Assembly: GCA_009780755.1 (NCBI GenBank)
Contig: WQZL01000006.1
Span: forward strand, 1-25,142
DNA: 25,142 bases
Direction: 5' to 3'
DNA from: Promicromonosporaceae bacterium
Lineage (GTDB): Bacteria > Actinomycetota > Actinomycetes > Actinomycetales > Cellulomonadaceae
A program made the translations under genes and the position numbers. Below, in pieces: positions 24,382 to 25,142 of this stretch (positions are counted from its first letter, which is position 1; the number at the start of each line of letters is the position of its first letter). A model generated the notes under the pieces. That model had not been told where the DNA came from and searched no databases. It saw nothing but the letters and a program-made list of their open reading frames with translations.

Positions 24382-24387
24382 TACCCT
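24382..24387 (+). promoter_or_regulatory. -10 box of the leaderless PHP gene
   Basis: TACCCT lies six bases before the GTG at 24394. The same hexamer serves orn in the opposite direction; the start codons are 78 bases apart. Confidence 0.5.
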
Positions 24388-24393
24388 GGCTGA

Positions 24394-25142
24394 GTGATTG
24401 ACTTGCACACGCACTCGACGGCATCCGATGGGCGGGATTCGCCCGCCGCCGTGATGCAGGCCGCCGCTGAAGCTGGGCTGACCGTTGTTGCGCTCACCGA
24501 CCACGACACCACCGCTGGTTGGGATGAAGCCGCCGCCGCCGCGATGCGCTCGGGGATGGCGCTGGTGCGCGGCACCGAAATCTCCATCTGTATCGACGGG
24601 GTGAGTGTGCATTTACTCTCCTACCTGCACGATCCGACCCATCCCGAATTGGTTGAGCTGCTGGAGCGCACCAGGGATTCGCGGGTGGGGCGGGCGCAAC
24701 GCATGGCCGCGCTGCTGGCCGAGGATTACCCGATTACCTGGGAGGATGTGCAGGCGCAGGCCCAGCCCGATTCGACGCTTGGGCGGCCCCACCTGGCCGA
24801 TGCGTTGATTGCCGCCGGGGTGGTGGCATCGCGAGATGAGGCGTTCGCCACGATGCTGCGGCCCGGCAGCCGGTATTACGTTTTCTACGGTGCGCCGACC
24901 ACGATGGAGGCCGTGGGCATCGTGCTAGCCGCCGGCGGGGTACCCGTGCTGGCGCATCCCGGGGCGGTGCAGCGGGGTCGAACCATCGACGAGGCACGGA
25001 TCGAGGAGTTAGCTGCGGCGGGCGTCGCTGGGCTGGAGATCGACCACCGGGATCACTGCCCTAAGACAAGGGAGCAGCTGCGGGCGCTCGCCACCCGGCT
25101 CGGGCTGCTGGTGACCGGCTCTAGCGACTATCACGGTGCGGG
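24394..25142 (+). CDS. PHP-domain phosphoesterase, 3' end missing
   Basis: The frame runs from the GTG at 24394 to the window end (249 residues visible). It starts VIDLHTHSTASDGRDSPAAV, with the metal-binding H-x-H, followed by VVALTDHDTTAGW, VRGTEISI, VPVLAHPGAV and SSDYHG. This pattern fits stand-alone PHP proteins of the YciV/TrpH type, some of which act as 3',5'-nucleotide bisphosphate phosphatases or 5'-3' RNA exonucleases. Next to orn, a role in clearing short RNA or nucleotide products is plausible but not shown. Confidence 0.9.
   Translation, partial: MIDLHTHSTASDGRDSPAAVMQAAAEAGLTVVALTDHDTTAGWDEAAAAAMRSGMALVRGTEISICIDGVSVHLLSYLHDPTHPELVELLERTRDSRVGRAQRMAALLAEDYPITWEDVQAQAQPDSTLGRPHLADALIAAGVVASRDEAFATMLRPGSRYYVFYGAPTTMEAVGIVLAAGGVPVLAHPGAVQRGRTIDEARIEELAAAGVAGLEIDHRDHCPKTREQLRALATRLGLLVTGSSDYHGA

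Noticed and set aside
24316..24612. N-terminal extension of the orn frame.
   Set aside because: It overlaps the divergent PHP gene, which has strong family motifs; oligoribonuclease homology begins at VNTTPPADRIVWIDC.

Overview
The window is a piece of chromosome from a high-GC Gram-positive bacterium, almost certainly an actinobacterium (Actinomycetota). The reasons are the syntenic housekeeping block rpsO-pnp-M16 peptidase-dapB-dapA-rnj, an Actino-pnp-type RNA leader before pnp, an orn/tRNA-His pair, TANNNT -10 boxes placed 6-8 bases before start codons (leaderless genes), and interspersed GGTTGAG...CTCAACC palindromic elements. The genus cannot be named from the sequence alone.

Layout. 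(1) 1-1809 is the 3' part of a secreted CAP/Ig-like/SLH surface protein. (2) 1818-6343 is an RNA-metabolism block: rpsO, a structured leader, pnp and an M16 zinc peptidase, with two copies of the interspersed element. (3) 6345-8101 holds a divergent pair, an unrecognised gene (-) and dapB (+), separated by a 68-bp near-perfect palindrome. dapB carries an in-frame copy of the interspersed element inside its coding sequence. (4) 8098-11972 is accessory DNA between dapB and dapA: a truncated VapC-type PIN fragment, a Cys-rich lipoprotein, an MFS transporter, a HigB/HigA-type toxin-antitoxin pair and a second, ATGA-overlapping candidate toxin-antitoxin pair. (5) 12088-15800 holds dapA, rnj (RNase J) and an ATP-grasp enzyme. 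(6) 15916-18829 holds a second surface protein with the same three modules in the opposite order (SLH/Ig/CAP) and a cytoplasmic serine beta-lactamase-like hydrolase. (7) 18959-23471 is a nucleoside-use operon: tandem LacI-type operators, a LacI regulator, a DcuC-family permease, a nucleoside hydrolase and a ribokinase, closed by a strong terminator. (8) 23541-25142 holds tRNA-His and orn (-), and the start of a PHP phosphoesterase gene (+) divergent from orn.

How the genes fit together. pnp, rnj and orn, with perhaps the PHP protein, are core RNA/oligonucleotide decay enzymes. dapB and dapA are two lysine/diaminopimelate steps. The LacI operon would import a nucleoside, split it into base and ribose, and phosphorylate the ribose. 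The SLH proteins are probably cell-wall-attached surface proteins. The features most worth a second look are the palindromic insertion translated inside DapB, two intergenic palindromes built from four half-sites with the same 19-bp period lying just before leaderless promoters, the permuted pair of CAP/Ig/SLH proteins, and the small uncharacterised toxin-antitoxin-like pair.
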